Positions 9,676-17,841 of a stretch of 64,000 nt of DNA are shown here, piece by piece. The position numbers were made by a program, and so were the translations under genes. Every line of letters starts with the position of its first letter. The stretch's first letter is position 1. This DNA is from Clostridia bacterium (GTDB lineage Bacteria; Bacillota; Clostridia; Lachnospirales; Lachnospiraceae), in contig SAAB01000007.1 in assembly GCA_009929615.1 (NCBI GenBank), positions 24,082-88,081 of the forward strand. Reading direction: 5' to 3'. The notes below the pieces were generated by a model that worked only from the letters and a program-made list of their open reading frames with translations, searched no databases and was not told where the DNA came from.

Positions 9676-9720
9676 CATGCACTTGCATGCAATTATATTA
9701 TAGTTTTTTTGGAAATTCAA
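9676..9720 (-). promoter_or_regulatory. gdhA promoter with a 14-bp palindrome over the start region
   Basis: Minus strand: TTGAAT (complement of 9715-9720), 17 bp, TATAAT (complement of 9692-9697). Just downstream, at about +3 to +16 of the transcript, lies CATGCACTTGCATG (9676-9689), a perfect inverted repeat CATGCA/TGCATG with a 2-bp centre. Its position suits a repressor site. Confidence 0.65.
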
Positions 9721-10030
9721 TACTTTAATTGGATAAAATTGAAAAAAATGTAAAAAGATGTATTAAATAGTACACTGCGTAGTAGGACGTATTGAAAAGT
9801 CGAAATTTGCGAAATATTTAGCTTTATTAATTGATATTTTAGTGTATAATAAAGAATATCTATGAGTGTCTGTCTGCTCGGTTTCCCAAGAAGTAAAGAA
9901 TTTTATCTTGTCCTGCGAAGCATGTCGGGCATATCGTATGATAAATAGCGTTTGAAAAAACGTCAGGAATTATACAGAAAAATTATTATACAAAAGATTA
10001 TTATATAGTAAGTAATGAAGGAGGGTATTC
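9721..10030 (+). promoter_or_regulatory. Non-coding region holding the rho promoter and long leader
   Basis: No gene seen. TTTATT (9823-9828), 16 bp, TATAAT (9845-9850) is the best promoter, which gives rho a leader of about 170 nt. The leader has a direct repeat ATTATTATA (9982-9990 and 9997-10005) before the ribosome binding site GAAGGAGG. Long rho leaders are often used for autoregulation, but I recognise no defined RNA motif here. Confidence 0.45.
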
Positions 10031-11425
10031 ATGAGTGAAAAATATGCGACTTTGTCCCTAGTTCAGTTAAAAGAGCTGGCAAAATCCCAGGGAGTAAAGA
10101 ATGTATCAGCGATGCGGAAGGCTGAACTGGTTCAGATTATGGGTGAGCTGGAGGAAAAATATAATCGCGAGAAGTCGCTGACAGAATCAGGAACAGAATC
10201 AGCTTCGGAACCTAAGGCAAAAGAACGAAATGAGAAGCGGGAAGAACCTGAAAAGAGTGGGACAGATGAACATATGGACAGCTCCTTGGAAACCTTGGAC
10301 AGCGGTCAGCTGGCACATGGAATTTTGGAAGTCATGATGGATGGTTACGGGTTTATACGATGCGAGAATTATCTTCCGGGTCCTAATGATGTTTATGTTT
10401 CGCCGGCTCAGATACGTCGTTTTAATATGAAAACAGGAGATATTATTGAGGGAAACATTCGGGTTAAGACCCAGAATGAAAAGTTCAGTGCCTTATTATA
10501 TGTCAAGTCAGTGAATAACCTTCATCCGGCAGAAGCCACACGTCGAAAGAATTTTGAAGATATGACGCCGATTTTCCCGGATGACAGGATTCGTCTGGAA
10601 ACAGTGCGGGCCAGTCTGCCGATGCGTATTATGGATTTGGTATCGCCTATTGGCAAGGGGCAGCGTGGTATGATTGTATCACCTCCGAAAACAGGTAAGA
10701 CAACTTTGTTAAAGCAGATTGCTAAAGCAGTTACCCAGAATCACCCAGATATGAATATGATTATTCTTCTCATTGATGAACGACCGGAAGAAGTGACGGA
10801 TATTAAGGAATCAATTATTGGAGATAACGTTGAGGTTATTTATTCAACCTTTGATGAACTTCCGGAACATCATAAGCGAGTATCTGAGATGGTTCTTGAA
10901 CGGGCGAAACGGTTGGTAGAACATAAGAAGGATGTTATTATCCTTCTGGACAGTATCACACGTCTGGCCAGGGCTTATAACTTGACGGTTCCGCCAAGTG
11001 GACGAACCTTATCCGGTGGTTTGGACCCGGCGGCCTTACATATGCCAAAGAAATTTTTTGGCGCAGCCCGGAATATGAGGGAAGGCGGCAGCTTGACCGT
11101 GCTGGCTACAGCATTAGTAGAAACTGGAAGTAAGATGGATGATGTGGTTTTTGAAGAGTTTAAGGGCACCGGTAATATGGAACTGGTTCTTGACAGGAAA
11201 CTTTCAGAGAAGCGGATTTTCCCTGCGGTGGATATCAGTCGTTCGGGAACCCGGCGTGAAGAACTCTTGCTTTCCAAGGAAGAACTGGAAGCATCCTATG
11301 CAATGCGCAAAGCATTGAACGGCATGAAGTCGGATGAGGCATTGGAGCGGATTCTTGACATGTTTATGCATACAGAAGATAACAAAGCATTTGTTGCTAT
11401 GATGAGACGAACAAAAATTTTCTGA
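10031..11425 (+). CDS. rho: Transcription termination factor Rho
   Basis: A 464-residue protein: N-terminal SAP-like Rho-N helices ([21 protein letters not shown]), a charged Glu/Lys/Ser linker of roughly 60 residues, the cold-shock-like RNA-binding domain ([15 protein letters not shown]), and the RecA-like motor with Walker [15 protein letters not shown] near residue 217, Walker [16 protein letters not shown] and the R-loop/Q-loop region [16 protein letters not shown]. Hexameric ATP-driven RNA translocase that ends transcription. It starts at the ATG behind GAAGGAGG. The linker makes it somewhat longer than the 420-residue E. coli protein, as is common in Clostridia. Confidence 0.97.
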   Translation: MSEKYATLSLVQLKELAKSQGVKNVSAMRKAELVQIMGELEEKYNREKSLTESGTESASEPKAKERNEKREEPEKSGTDEHMDSSLETLDSGQLAHGILEVMMDGYGFIRCENYLPGPNDVYVSPAQIRRFNMKTGDIIEGNIRVKTQNEKFSALLYVKSVNNLHPAEATRRKNFEDMTPIFPDDRIRLETVRASLPMRIMDLVSPIGKGQRGMIVSPPKTGKTTLLKQIAKAVTQNHPDMNMIILLIDERPEEVTDIKESIIGDNVEVIYSTFDELPEHHKRVSEMVLERAKRLVEHKKDVIILLDSITRLARAYNLTVPPSGRTLSGGLDPAALHMPKKFFGAARNMREGGSLTVLATALVETGSKMDDVVFEEFKGTGNMELVLDRKLSEKRIFPAVDISRSGTRREELLLSKEELEASYAMRKALNGMKSDEALERILDMFMHTEDNKAFVAMMRRTKIF

Positions 11426-11453
11426 TATGATAAAAGAATGCGGGGGAATGTGA

Positions 11454-11810
11454 ATGCTGGATAAACATGATCTGGAGATGATCGAGAAGATTGTTGAAAA
11501 GGTTATAGAAGAGAAAGACCTCTCTTCGAGAGCAGATATGGAAGAGATACGTATATCGTTAAAAACGGATATCGAAGAAGTTAAAACAGCAGTTAAAGAA
11601 AATAAGGACAGCATTGAAGAACTTCAGATGACGATTGAAAATGATGTTTATAAAAGAATCAGCATTATCGCTGAGGGACATCTGGATTTAAGTCGAAAAC
11701 TGGATGATGCATTAAAAGTAGAGAATGAAAAAGAAATTTTGCTTTTGCGGGTGACGGGACTTGAGAATGACATGCGATGGGTGAAAAAACGTCTTGAAGA
11801 AATTGCCTGA
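11454..11810 (+). CDS. Small coiled-coil protein of unknown function
   Basis: A 118-residue, highly charged protein predicted to be almost wholly helical, with heptad-like runs (DLEMIEKIVEKVIEEKDL; VKENKDSIEELQMTIENDV; LLLRVTGLENDMRWVKKRL). No membrane segment, Cys or catalytic motif. It lies 28 bp after rho with a GGGGGAATG-type site in front and is probably cotranscribed with it. I do not recognise the family; phage-like or structural coiled-coil proteins of this size are frequent in Lachnospiraceae. Confidence 0.6.
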   Translation: MLDKHDLEMIEKIVEKVIEEKDLSSRADMEEIRISLKTDIEEVKTAVKENKDSIEELQMTIENDVYKRISIIAEGHLDLSRKLDDALKVENEKEILLLRVTGLENDMRWVKKRLEEIA

Positions 11811-11843
11811 TAGAAAAGTAAATATAATTTTTACAAAAAAGTC

Positions 11844-11872
11844 TTGAAAGCTGTAGGGAAGCATGCTATAAT
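11844..11872 (+). promoter_or_regulatory. rpmE promoter
   Basis: TTGAAA (11844-11849), 17 bp, TATAAT (11867-11872). The resulting leader is about 80 nt; ribosomal protein L31 leaders are autoregulatory in some Firmicutes, which is not testable by eye here. Confidence 0.75.
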
Positions 11873-11957
11873 GAAAAAGCTGTTTTTATGAAGAACACGT
11901 AGTAAACAAAATTGACTCATCAGTTTATAATAAGAAAGTTTTAGTGAGGTGAAAAAC

Positions 11958-12164
11958 ATGAGAGAAGGAATTCATCCAAAATATTATCAGGCAAAAGTTA
12001 CTTGCAACTGCGGTAACGAATTTGTAACTGGTTCAACAAAACCGGAAATCCACGTAGAAATTTGTTCTAAATGCCATTCTTTCTACACAGGCCAGCAGAA
12101 AGCTATCTCAGCTCGTGGTCGTATTGATAAATTCAATCGTAGATATGGTATTACTCAGGAATAG
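11958..12164 (+). CDS. rpmE: 50S ribosomal protein L31, zinc-binding type
   Basis: A 68-residue protein beginning [16 protein letters not shown], with two Cys pairs (TCNCGNEF and ICSKCHSF) that form the zinc-ribbon of the C+ type of L31. The ATG at 11958 is preceded by GAGGTG; an in-frame GTG at 11949 is part of that ribosome binding site. L31 bridges the two ribosomal subunits. Zinc-containing L31 can be replaced by a Cys-less paralogue under zinc shortage in many bacteria. Confidence 0.96.
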   Translation: MREGIHPKYYQAKVTCNCGNEFVTGSTKPEIHVEICSKCHSFYTGQQKAISARGRIDKFNRRYGITQE

Positions 12165-12181
12165 CAGGAATGTTACAGGTA

Positions 12182-12217
12182 AGGTTGAGGTTTTTATAAA
12201 ATCTCAACCTATTTTTC
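12182..12217 (+). terminator. Intrinsic terminator after rpmE
   Basis: Stem AGGTTGAGGTTTT / AAAATCTCAACCT (one G-T pair), short loop, then ATTTTTCTATT. Confidence 0.82.
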
Positions 12218-12235
12218 TATTATAGAGGAGAACAT

Positions 12236-13156
12236 ATGAAATATGCAAATATAGGCGGTCAGGCTGTCATGGAGGGCGTTATGATGCGCCATAAAGACAA
12301 GTATGCAGTGGCCGTACGAAAATCCAATCATGAGATTGAGATAAAAACCGATAAGCATATCAGCTATGGTGCAAAGTATCATGTTTCGGGTATTCCTGTG
12401 CTGCGGGGTGTATTTGCTTTTGTGGACTCACTGGTTCTTGGAATGACGACATTGACCTGGTCTGCTTCTTTTTTTGACGAAGAAGAGGACGAGAAAGTAT
12501 CCAAAGAAAAAAAGGAAACATCAGATAAGATATTTATGGGAGTAACCGTTGCTTTTTCACTGGCATTATCGATTGCTCTATTTATGATTCTACCTTTTTT
12601 TATTTCAAATATATTTCGCAAAGTCACTGATTCAAGCTTGATGCTTGGTGTTATTGAAGGTCTGATGCGTGTCCTTATATTTGTAGGTTATATTCTGACC
12701 ATATCACGTATGAAAGACATACAGCGGCTTTTCATGTATCATGGGGCCGAACATAAGACCATTAATTGCATTGAACATGGAGAAGAACTCACACCGGAGA
12801 ATGCGGCGAAGTATTCACGTTTTCATAAACGATGTGGTACCAGCTTTTTATTTATCGTTATGTTTGTAAGTATTCTCTTTTTTCTGGTCTTTTTTCAAAT
12901 ATTTCCTATAAAGAGTATGATTTTAAAAGTTATTTGCAGAATACTGCTTGTCCCTGTTATTGCAGGGGTATCCTATGAAATTATACAATGGGCAGGTTGG
13001 CATGATTCAGGCCTTGTAAGTATTGTGAGCAAGCCAGGGTTCTGGATGCAGAAATTTACAACCAAAGAGCCGGATGCTGAGATGTTGGAAGTAGCCATTG
13101 CATCCATTGAAGCGATATATGACTGGCGTGAGTTTCAGAAGGAATTAAAAGAGTGA
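12236..13156 (+). CDS. DUF1385 (YqhQ-like) membrane protein
   Basis: A 306-residue protein starting with the family signature IGGQAVMEGVMMRHKDKYAVAVR and carrying IPVLRGVFAFVDSLVLGM, three to four membrane segments (for example IFMGVTVAFSLALSIALFMI, VLIFVGYILTISRM, FLFIVMFVSILFFLVFFQIF) and the conserved YHGAEHKTINCIEHGEELTPEN block. This is DUF1385/YqhQ, of unknown biochemical role and normally found beside rpmE, prmC and prfA in Clostridia, as here. It overlaps prmC by four bases. Confidence 0.9.
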   Translation: MKYANIGGQAVMEGVMMRHKDKYAVAVRKSNHEIEIKTDKHISYGAKYHVSGIPVLRGVFAFVDSLVLGMTTLTWSASFFDEEEDEKVSKEKKETSDKIFMGVTVAFSLALSIALFMILPFFISNIFRKVTDSSLMLGVIEGLMRVLIFVGYILTISRMKDIQRLFMYHGAEHKTINCIEHGEELTPENAAKYSRFHKRCGTSFLFIVMFVSILFFLVFFQIFPIKSMILKVICRILLVPVIAGVSYEIIQWAGWHDSGLVSIVSKPGFWMQKFTTKEPDAEMLEVAIASIEAIYDWREFQKELKE

Positions 13157-14016
13157 AAACACTAAGACAGTTAATGAAGGATGGGGAAGCCCGTCTGTTA
13201 GAAAATGAAATAGAAAATAGTACTATGGAAGCCCGGCTTCTGTTAGAATATATATGTGATTTAAATTGGTCCCAGTATTTGCTTCAGGCGGATACAGAGG
13301 CGGACCCACAGGAACAGCGGCGGTATGAAGAGGCGGTAGAACGTCGCTGCAGCCATTATCCCCTTCAATACATTCTGGGGACAGTTGGTTTCATGGATTA
13401 TGAATTTATGGTCAATGAATCTGTGCTGATTCCGAGACAGGACACAGAAGTACTGGTGGAAACTGTTTTGAATCAGGCGGATATTTCCGGAGGAAGTGTG
13501 CTGGATATGTGCACAGGCTCGGGCTGTATTTTAATCAGTCTGATGGCCATGGGACATTATAAATCCGGAACAGGTGTAGATTTATCTGAAGAAGCCCTTC
13601 GGGTTGCCCGGATGAATGGCATATTCAATCGGATACATTGGATGAAGGATGGTCGTTCGGAAGATGATTTGACCTGGATTCAAAGTGATTTATTTTGCGA
13701 AGTGGATGGGCAGTATGATGTTATTGTGTCAAATCCACCCTATATTCCAGCGGATGTCATAGAAACACTTATGCCGGAGGTACGGGATTACGAACCTCGA
13801 ATGGCACTAGAAGGTGCTGATGAAGGACTGGAATTTTATAAAAAGATTACACAGGCAGCAGAAACCTATTTAAAGCCTTCGGGCTGGCTGTTTTTTGAAA
13901 TTGGTGCGGAGCAGGGAAAAGCTGTTTCGGAGCTTATGGAAAAAGAAGGATTCAAGGAGATACGTACGGTCAGAGATTTGGCCGGATTAGACCGTGTGGT
14001 CTATGGAAGAAGATAG
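13153..14016 (+). CDS. prmC: Release factor glutamine methyltransferase PrmC
   Basis: A 287-residue SAM-dependent methyltransferase: N-terminal helical domain that docks the release factor, SAM motif [16 protein letters not shown], and the catalytic VSNPPYIP near residue 193 that binds the target glutamine. It methylates the Gln of the GGQ motif of release factors 1 and 2; its substrate RF1 is encoded immediately downstream. The start is GTG inside the GTGA overlap with the YqhQ-like gene, giving translational coupling. Confidence 0.95.
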   Translation: MKTLRQLMKDGEARLLENEIENSTMEARLLLEYICDLNWSQYLLQADTEADPQEQRRYEEAVERRCSHYPLQYILGTVGFMDYEFMVNESVLIPRQDTEVLVETVLNQADISGGSVLDMCTGSGCILISLMAMGHYKSGTGVDLSEEALRVARMNGIFNRIHWMKDGRSEDDLTWIQSDLFCEVDGQYDVIVSNPPYIPADVIETLMPEVRDYEPRMALEGADEGLEFYKKITQAAETYLKPSGWLFFEIGAEQGKAVSELMEKEGFKEIRTVRDLAGLDRVVYGRR

Positions 14017-14036
14017 AATTTATTGGAGGAAAAAAT

Positions 14037-15113
14037 ATGTTTGACAGATTAGAGGATATTTTAATCAGGTATCAGCAGGTAATGGAAGAGCTTAATGACC
14101 CTGATGTTGTTAATGACCAGGCGCGATTCCGTAAACTGATGAAAGAGCAGAATGACCTGGCTCCAATCGTGGAAAAATATACGGAATATAAAGGGGAAAA
14201 GCAGAATGTCGAAGACAGTCTGGAACTCCTGGACATGGAAAGCGATGAAGAGATGCGTGAAATGGCCAAAGAAGAGATGAATGAATCTAAAAAACGCATT
14301 GGTGAAATCGAGCAGGAATTGAAAGTACTCTTGATTCCGAAAGACCCTATGGATGAAAAGAACGTTATTGTTGAAATCCGAGGCGGAGCCGGTGGTGATG
14401 AAGCCGCCCTTTTTGCGGCAGAACTTTATAGAATGTATGCAAAATATGCGGAGAAACAGCATTGGAAAGTTGAGATGATGAGTCTTAATGAAAATGGACT
14501 CGGTGGATTTAAAGAAGCTGTGTTTATGATTTCCGGAAATGGTGTTTATTCACGATTGAAGTTTGAAAGTGGTGTACATCGCGTTCAGCGAGTGCCTGAG
14601 ACAGAGTCCGGCGGCCGTATTCATACATCAACAGTTACGGTGGCTATTATGCCGGAAGCGGAAGAAGTGGATGTACAGCTGGATATGAATGACGTACGTA
14701 TTGACGTATTCCGTGCGTCTGGAAATGGTGGTCAGTGTGTCAATACGACGGATTCTGCGGTACGTATTACCCATATTCCGACAGGTATTGTTATTTCCTG
14801 TCAGGATGAAAAATCTCAGTTAAAGAATAAGGATAAAGGTTTGAAAGTGCTTCGTTCCAGACTTTATGATTTAGAGCTGGAAAAGAAACAGAAAGAAGAA
14901 GCAGCAAACCGTAAAAACCAGGTAGGTACAGGAGATCGTTCAGAGAAGATTCGTACTTATAATTTCCCTCAAGGACGCTGTACAGACCATCGTATTAAAT
15001 TAACATTACATCGTCTGGACGACATTTTAAATGGTGATTTGGATGAAGTTCTTGACAGCTTGATTGCTGCGGACCAGGCAGCAAAACTCAGCAACATGGA
15101 GGAAGAAGGTTAA
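14037..15113 (+). CDS. prfA: Peptide chain release factor 1
   Basis: A 358-residue class I release factor of normal length. The GGQ tripeptide ([17 protein letters not shown], near residue 232) triggers peptidyl-tRNA hydrolysis, and the anticodon-like element is [13 protein letters not shown], whose PET matches the PxT form of RF1, so it reads UAA and UAG. Preceded by TTGGAGGA. It ends three bases before the next gene and is cotranscribed with prmC. Confidence 0.97.
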   Translation: MFDRLEDILIRYQQVMEELNDPDVVNDQARFRKLMKEQNDLAPIVEKYTEYKGEKQNVEDSLELLDMESDEEMREMAKEEMNESKKRIGEIEQELKVLLIPKDPMDEKNVIVEIRGGAGGDEAALFAAELYRMYAKYAEKQHWKVEMMSLNENGLGGFKEAVFMISGNGVYSRLKFESGVHRVQRVPETESGGRIHTSTVTVAIMPEAEEVDVQLDMNDVRIDVFRASGNGGQCVNTTDSAVRITHIPTGIVISCQDEKSQLKNKDKGLKVLRSRLYDLELEKKQKEEAANRKNQVGTGDRSEKIRTYNFPQGRCTDHRIKLTLHRLDDILNGDLDEVLDSLIAADQAAKLSNMEEEG

Positions 15114-15116
15114 AAA

Positions 15117-16304
15117 ATGGTATCAAAAAGCATGGAACAGTTGGTTAAAGGTAATTCAGTCATTCGTGCCCTTTTTGAAGAAGGCAAAGAAATGGCTGCA
15201 AAAGTCGGTGCAGAGAATGTCTATGACTTCAGTCTGGGCAATCCAAGTGTACCTGCACCTAAAGCAGTCCGCACATCTATGAAACGAATTTTAGATGAGG
15301 ATAATTCTCTCTATGTTCATGGTTATATGAGCAATGAGGGCTATGAAGAAGTCCGGGAAGCGGTAGCGGCGTCTTTAAATAAAAGATTTGGGACATCCTT
15401 TGCTATGAGTGGAATTCTTATGACTGTTGGTGCGGCAGGAGGATTAAACGTAGTCCTTCGAACACTGCTTGACCCGGGAGACGAAGTTATCTGTTTTGCA
15501 CCTTTTTTTGGTGAATATAGAAATTATGTCTCAAATTATCAGGGCAGCCTGGTTGTTATACCTCCCGATACAGATACTTTCCAATTAAACCTTTCCATGT
15601 TGGATGAACATATTAATGAACGAACAAAAGCCATAATCATAAATAACCCAAACAATCCGACAGGCGTTATTTATTCCGGAGAGACTCTGGATAAGCTGGA
15701 AGCCGTTTTAAAAGCGGCGGAGGCAAGAATTGGACATTCGATTTATGTTATTTCCGATGAACCTTACCGGGAACTGGTCTATGATGGAGCTGTTGTACCA
15801 TTTATGACAAAACATATAAGAAATACAATTATCTGCTATTCTTTCAGTAAATCATTATCTCTTCCGGGGGAAAGAATCGGCTATCTAGCCGTACCTGAGG
15901 AAGTGGATGATTATGCCGGACTTGTTCAGGGTATGGCCATTGCAAACCGTGTTTTGGGTTTCGTCAATGCACCATCTCTCCAACAGCTGATGATTAAAGA
16001 TTGTCTGGAAGAGCAGACGGATGTTGGGGCCTATGATAAAAACCGGAAATTCTTATATACATCTTTAAAAGATATGGGCTTTGAATGTGTGAAGCCGGAA
16101 GGCGCCTTTTATCTTTTTGTAAAATCACCGGTAGAAGATGAGAAAATCTTCGTTGCGGAAGCTAAGAAGCATCATTTACTTCTTGTTCCGGCATCCAGCT
16201 TCGGCTGTCCCGGATATGTACGCATTGCCTATTGTGTATCCTATGATATGATTGAACGTTCTATGCCGGCCTTCAAAGCTCTGGCAGAGACTTACTTTGG
16301 ATAA
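15117..16304 (+). CDS. PLP-dependent class I/II aminotransferase
   Basis: A 395-residue fold-type I aminotransferase of the aspartate aminotransferase superfamily. Visible are NNPNNPTGVIYS, ISDEPYRELVYDG (Asp that binds the PLP pyridine N), the Schiff-base lysine in SFSKSLSLPGERIGY and the C-terminal carboxylate-binding arginine in GYVRIAYCVS. It starts three bases after prfA. Length and motifs suit aspartate or aromatic aminotransferase; the exact amino donor is not determinable. It is followed directly by hisC, a related enzyme. Confidence 0.88.
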   Translation: MVSKSMEQLVKGNSVIRALFEEGKEMAAKVGAENVYDFSLGNPSVPAPKAVRTSMKRILDEDNSLYVHGYMSNEGYEEVREAVAASLNKRFGTSFAMSGILMTVGAAGGLNVVLRTLLDPGDEVICFAPFFGEYRNYVSNYQGSLVVIPPDTDTFQLNLSMLDEHINERTKAIIINNPNNPTGVIYSGETLDKLEAVLKAAEARIGHSIYVISDEPYRELVYDGAVVPFMTKHIRNTIICYSFSKSLSLPGERIGYLAVPEEVDDYAGLVQGMAIANRVLGFVNAPSLQQLMIKDCLEEQTDVGAYDKNRKFLYTSLKDMGFECVKPEGAFYLFVKSPVEDEKIFVAEAKKHHLLLVPASSFGCPGYVRIAYCVSYDMIERSMPAFKALAETYFG

Positions 16305-16325
16305 ATAAAGAAAGGGCGTGATACC

Positions 16326-17381
16326 ATGAGTTCATGGAGAGATTATGTACGGCGGGTGACACCTTATACACCGGGTGAGCAGCCAAATGAGCCAGAGATG
16401 ATTAAGTTAAATACGAATGAAAATCCCTATCCTCCGGCACCGGGTGTTTTAAAACTGGCAGAACATATGGAGACAGACAAACTGCGTCTTTATCCAGACC
16501 CTACATCGAATGTATTGACAAAGGCTTTATCCGAATTTTATGGGGTGGAGCAGAGTCAGGTATTTGTAGGCGTCGGTTCGGATGATGTACTTGCAATGGC
16601 TTTTCAGACCTTTTTCAATAGTGATAAGCCGGTGCTTTTTCCTGACATTACATATTCATTTTATCCTGTTTGGGCAGAAGCTTTTAAAATACCTTATGAA
16701 ACCAAGGCTTTAGATGAGAATTTTCACATTCGAAAAGAAGATTATTATGGTGAAAACGGTGGTGTGATATTTCCAAATCCAAATGCACCAACTTCTGTTT
16801 TGGAAGGCTTGGCATTTATTAAAGACATTTTAGAACATAACCGGAACTCTCTGGTTATTGTTGATGAAGCATATATCGATTTTGGTGGAGAGTCAGCACT
16901 CTCCCTTGTGTCAGAGTATGATAATCTTCTGGTGGTACAGACATTTTCAAAGTCCCGTTCAATGGCTGGAATGCGAATCGGTTTTGCTATTGGCCAGCCG
17001 GAACTTATTAAAGCATTAAATGATTTTAAATATTCATTTAATTCATATACGATGAATCAGACATCTCTCCTGCTTGGTGCAGAAGCGGTGAAGGACAGGG
17101 CGTATTTCGAGGAGAGTATTGCTAAAATCATAAAAACCCGTACATGGGCAGCGGAAGAATTAAAAAAATTGGGCTTTGAATTTAATGAGCCATGGGCGAA
17201 TTTTATTTTCGTCACTCATCCGAAGTATTCGGCAAAAAAATTGTTTGAAGCATTGAGGGAAGAAAAAATTTATGTGAGATATTTTAGTCTGCCTCGTATC
17301 GATAACTATTTAAGAATAACGGTAGGGACGGATGAGGAGATGGAAAAACTGCTGCATTTCCTTAAAGAATATATGAAATAG
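16326..17381 (+). CDS. hisC: Histidinol-phosphate aminotransferase
   Basis: A 351-residue PLP enzyme with LNTNENPYPPAPGV at the N-terminus (typical HisC opening), VDEAYIDFGGESA, the lysine motif TFSKSRSMAGMRIGFAIG and YLRITVGTDEEME at the end. It converts imidazole-acetol phosphate and glutamate to histidinol phosphate in histidine synthesis. No other his gene is nearby, so it stands apart from the rest of the pathway; a broader aromatic or CobD-like specificity cannot be excluded. Confidence 0.88.
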   Translation: MSSWRDYVRRVTPYTPGEQPNEPEMIKLNTNENPYPPAPGVLKLAEHMETDKLRLYPDPTSNVLTKALSEFYGVEQSQVFVGVGSDDVLAMAFQTFFNSDKPVLFPDITYSFYPVWAEAFKIPYETKALDENFHIRKEDYYGENGGVIFPNPNAPTSVLEGLAFIKDILEHNRNSLVIVDEAYIDFGGESALSLVSEYDNLLVVQTFSKSRSMAGMRIGFAIGQPELIKALNDFKYSFNSYTMNQTSLLLGAEAVKDRAYFEESIAKIIKTRTWAAEELKKLGFEFNEPWANFIFVTHPKYSAKKLFEALREEKIYVRYFSLPRIDNYLRITVGTDEEMEKLLHFLKEYMK

Positions 17382-17388
17382 ATATATG

Positions 17389-17425
17389 AAAACCTCTCAA
17401 TAGCGATAGTATTGGGAGGTTTTTT
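17389..17425 (+). terminator. Intrinsic terminator after hisC
   Basis: Stem AACCTCTCAATA / TATTGGGAGGTT (G-T pairs allowed) with loop GCGATAG, followed by TTTTTT. Ends the yqhQ-prmC-prfA-aminotransferase-hisC transcript. Confidence 0.88.
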
Positions 17426-17449
17426 GTTGTTGGAGAAACGGAGTATTGT

Positions 17450-17821
17450 ATGAATGATAATAAAGGATTTACTTTGCTGGAATTGCTTATTTCAGTAGGA
17501 ATTTTAGTGATATTGGCTGGTATATTGTTTCCCTCCTATATTTCCCATGTTCATCGTACCCGTACCATCATCTGTGAAGAAAACAGATACACCTTGCTGG
17601 ATGAAGTGGATTTACATCTTATAGAATACAGCAGGGGAGATACAGATGAATTTATGGCGAGTTTTATGGAATATTTTGCGGCCTACATTAAAGAAACACA
17701 GGTGTGTCCGGCAAAAGGTAATATTCGTCTGCGTTTTAGAAATACAAGTTCTGGAATAAGTGTCATAGTCAGCTGTTCAAAACATACAAAAAGGATATCC
17801 AGAGAAATAAGCATTGATTGA
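17450..17821 (+). CDS. Orphan type IV pseudopilin (prepilin N-terminal motif)
   Basis: A 123-residue protein with a textbook prepilin leader: NDNKG/FTLLELLISVGILVILAG, where cleavage by prepilin peptidase falls after Gly and Glu5 of the mature form is present, followed by the hydrophobic helix. The C-terminal part has a Cys pair (QVCPAKGNI ... VIVSCSKH), typical of small clostridial/ComGC-like pilins. No assembly ATPase, platform protein or prepilin peptidase occurs in the window. It sits 25 bp after the hisC terminator, and a helicase gene follows after 20 bp. Confidence 0.85.
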   Translation: MNDNKGFTLLELLISVGILVILAGILFPSYISHVHRTRTIICEENRYTLLDEVDLHLIEYSRGDTDEFMASFMEYFAAYIKETQVCPAKGNIRLRFRNTSSGISVIVSCSKHTKRISREISID

Positions 17822-17841
17822 CTGGGGAGGAAATGAACATT

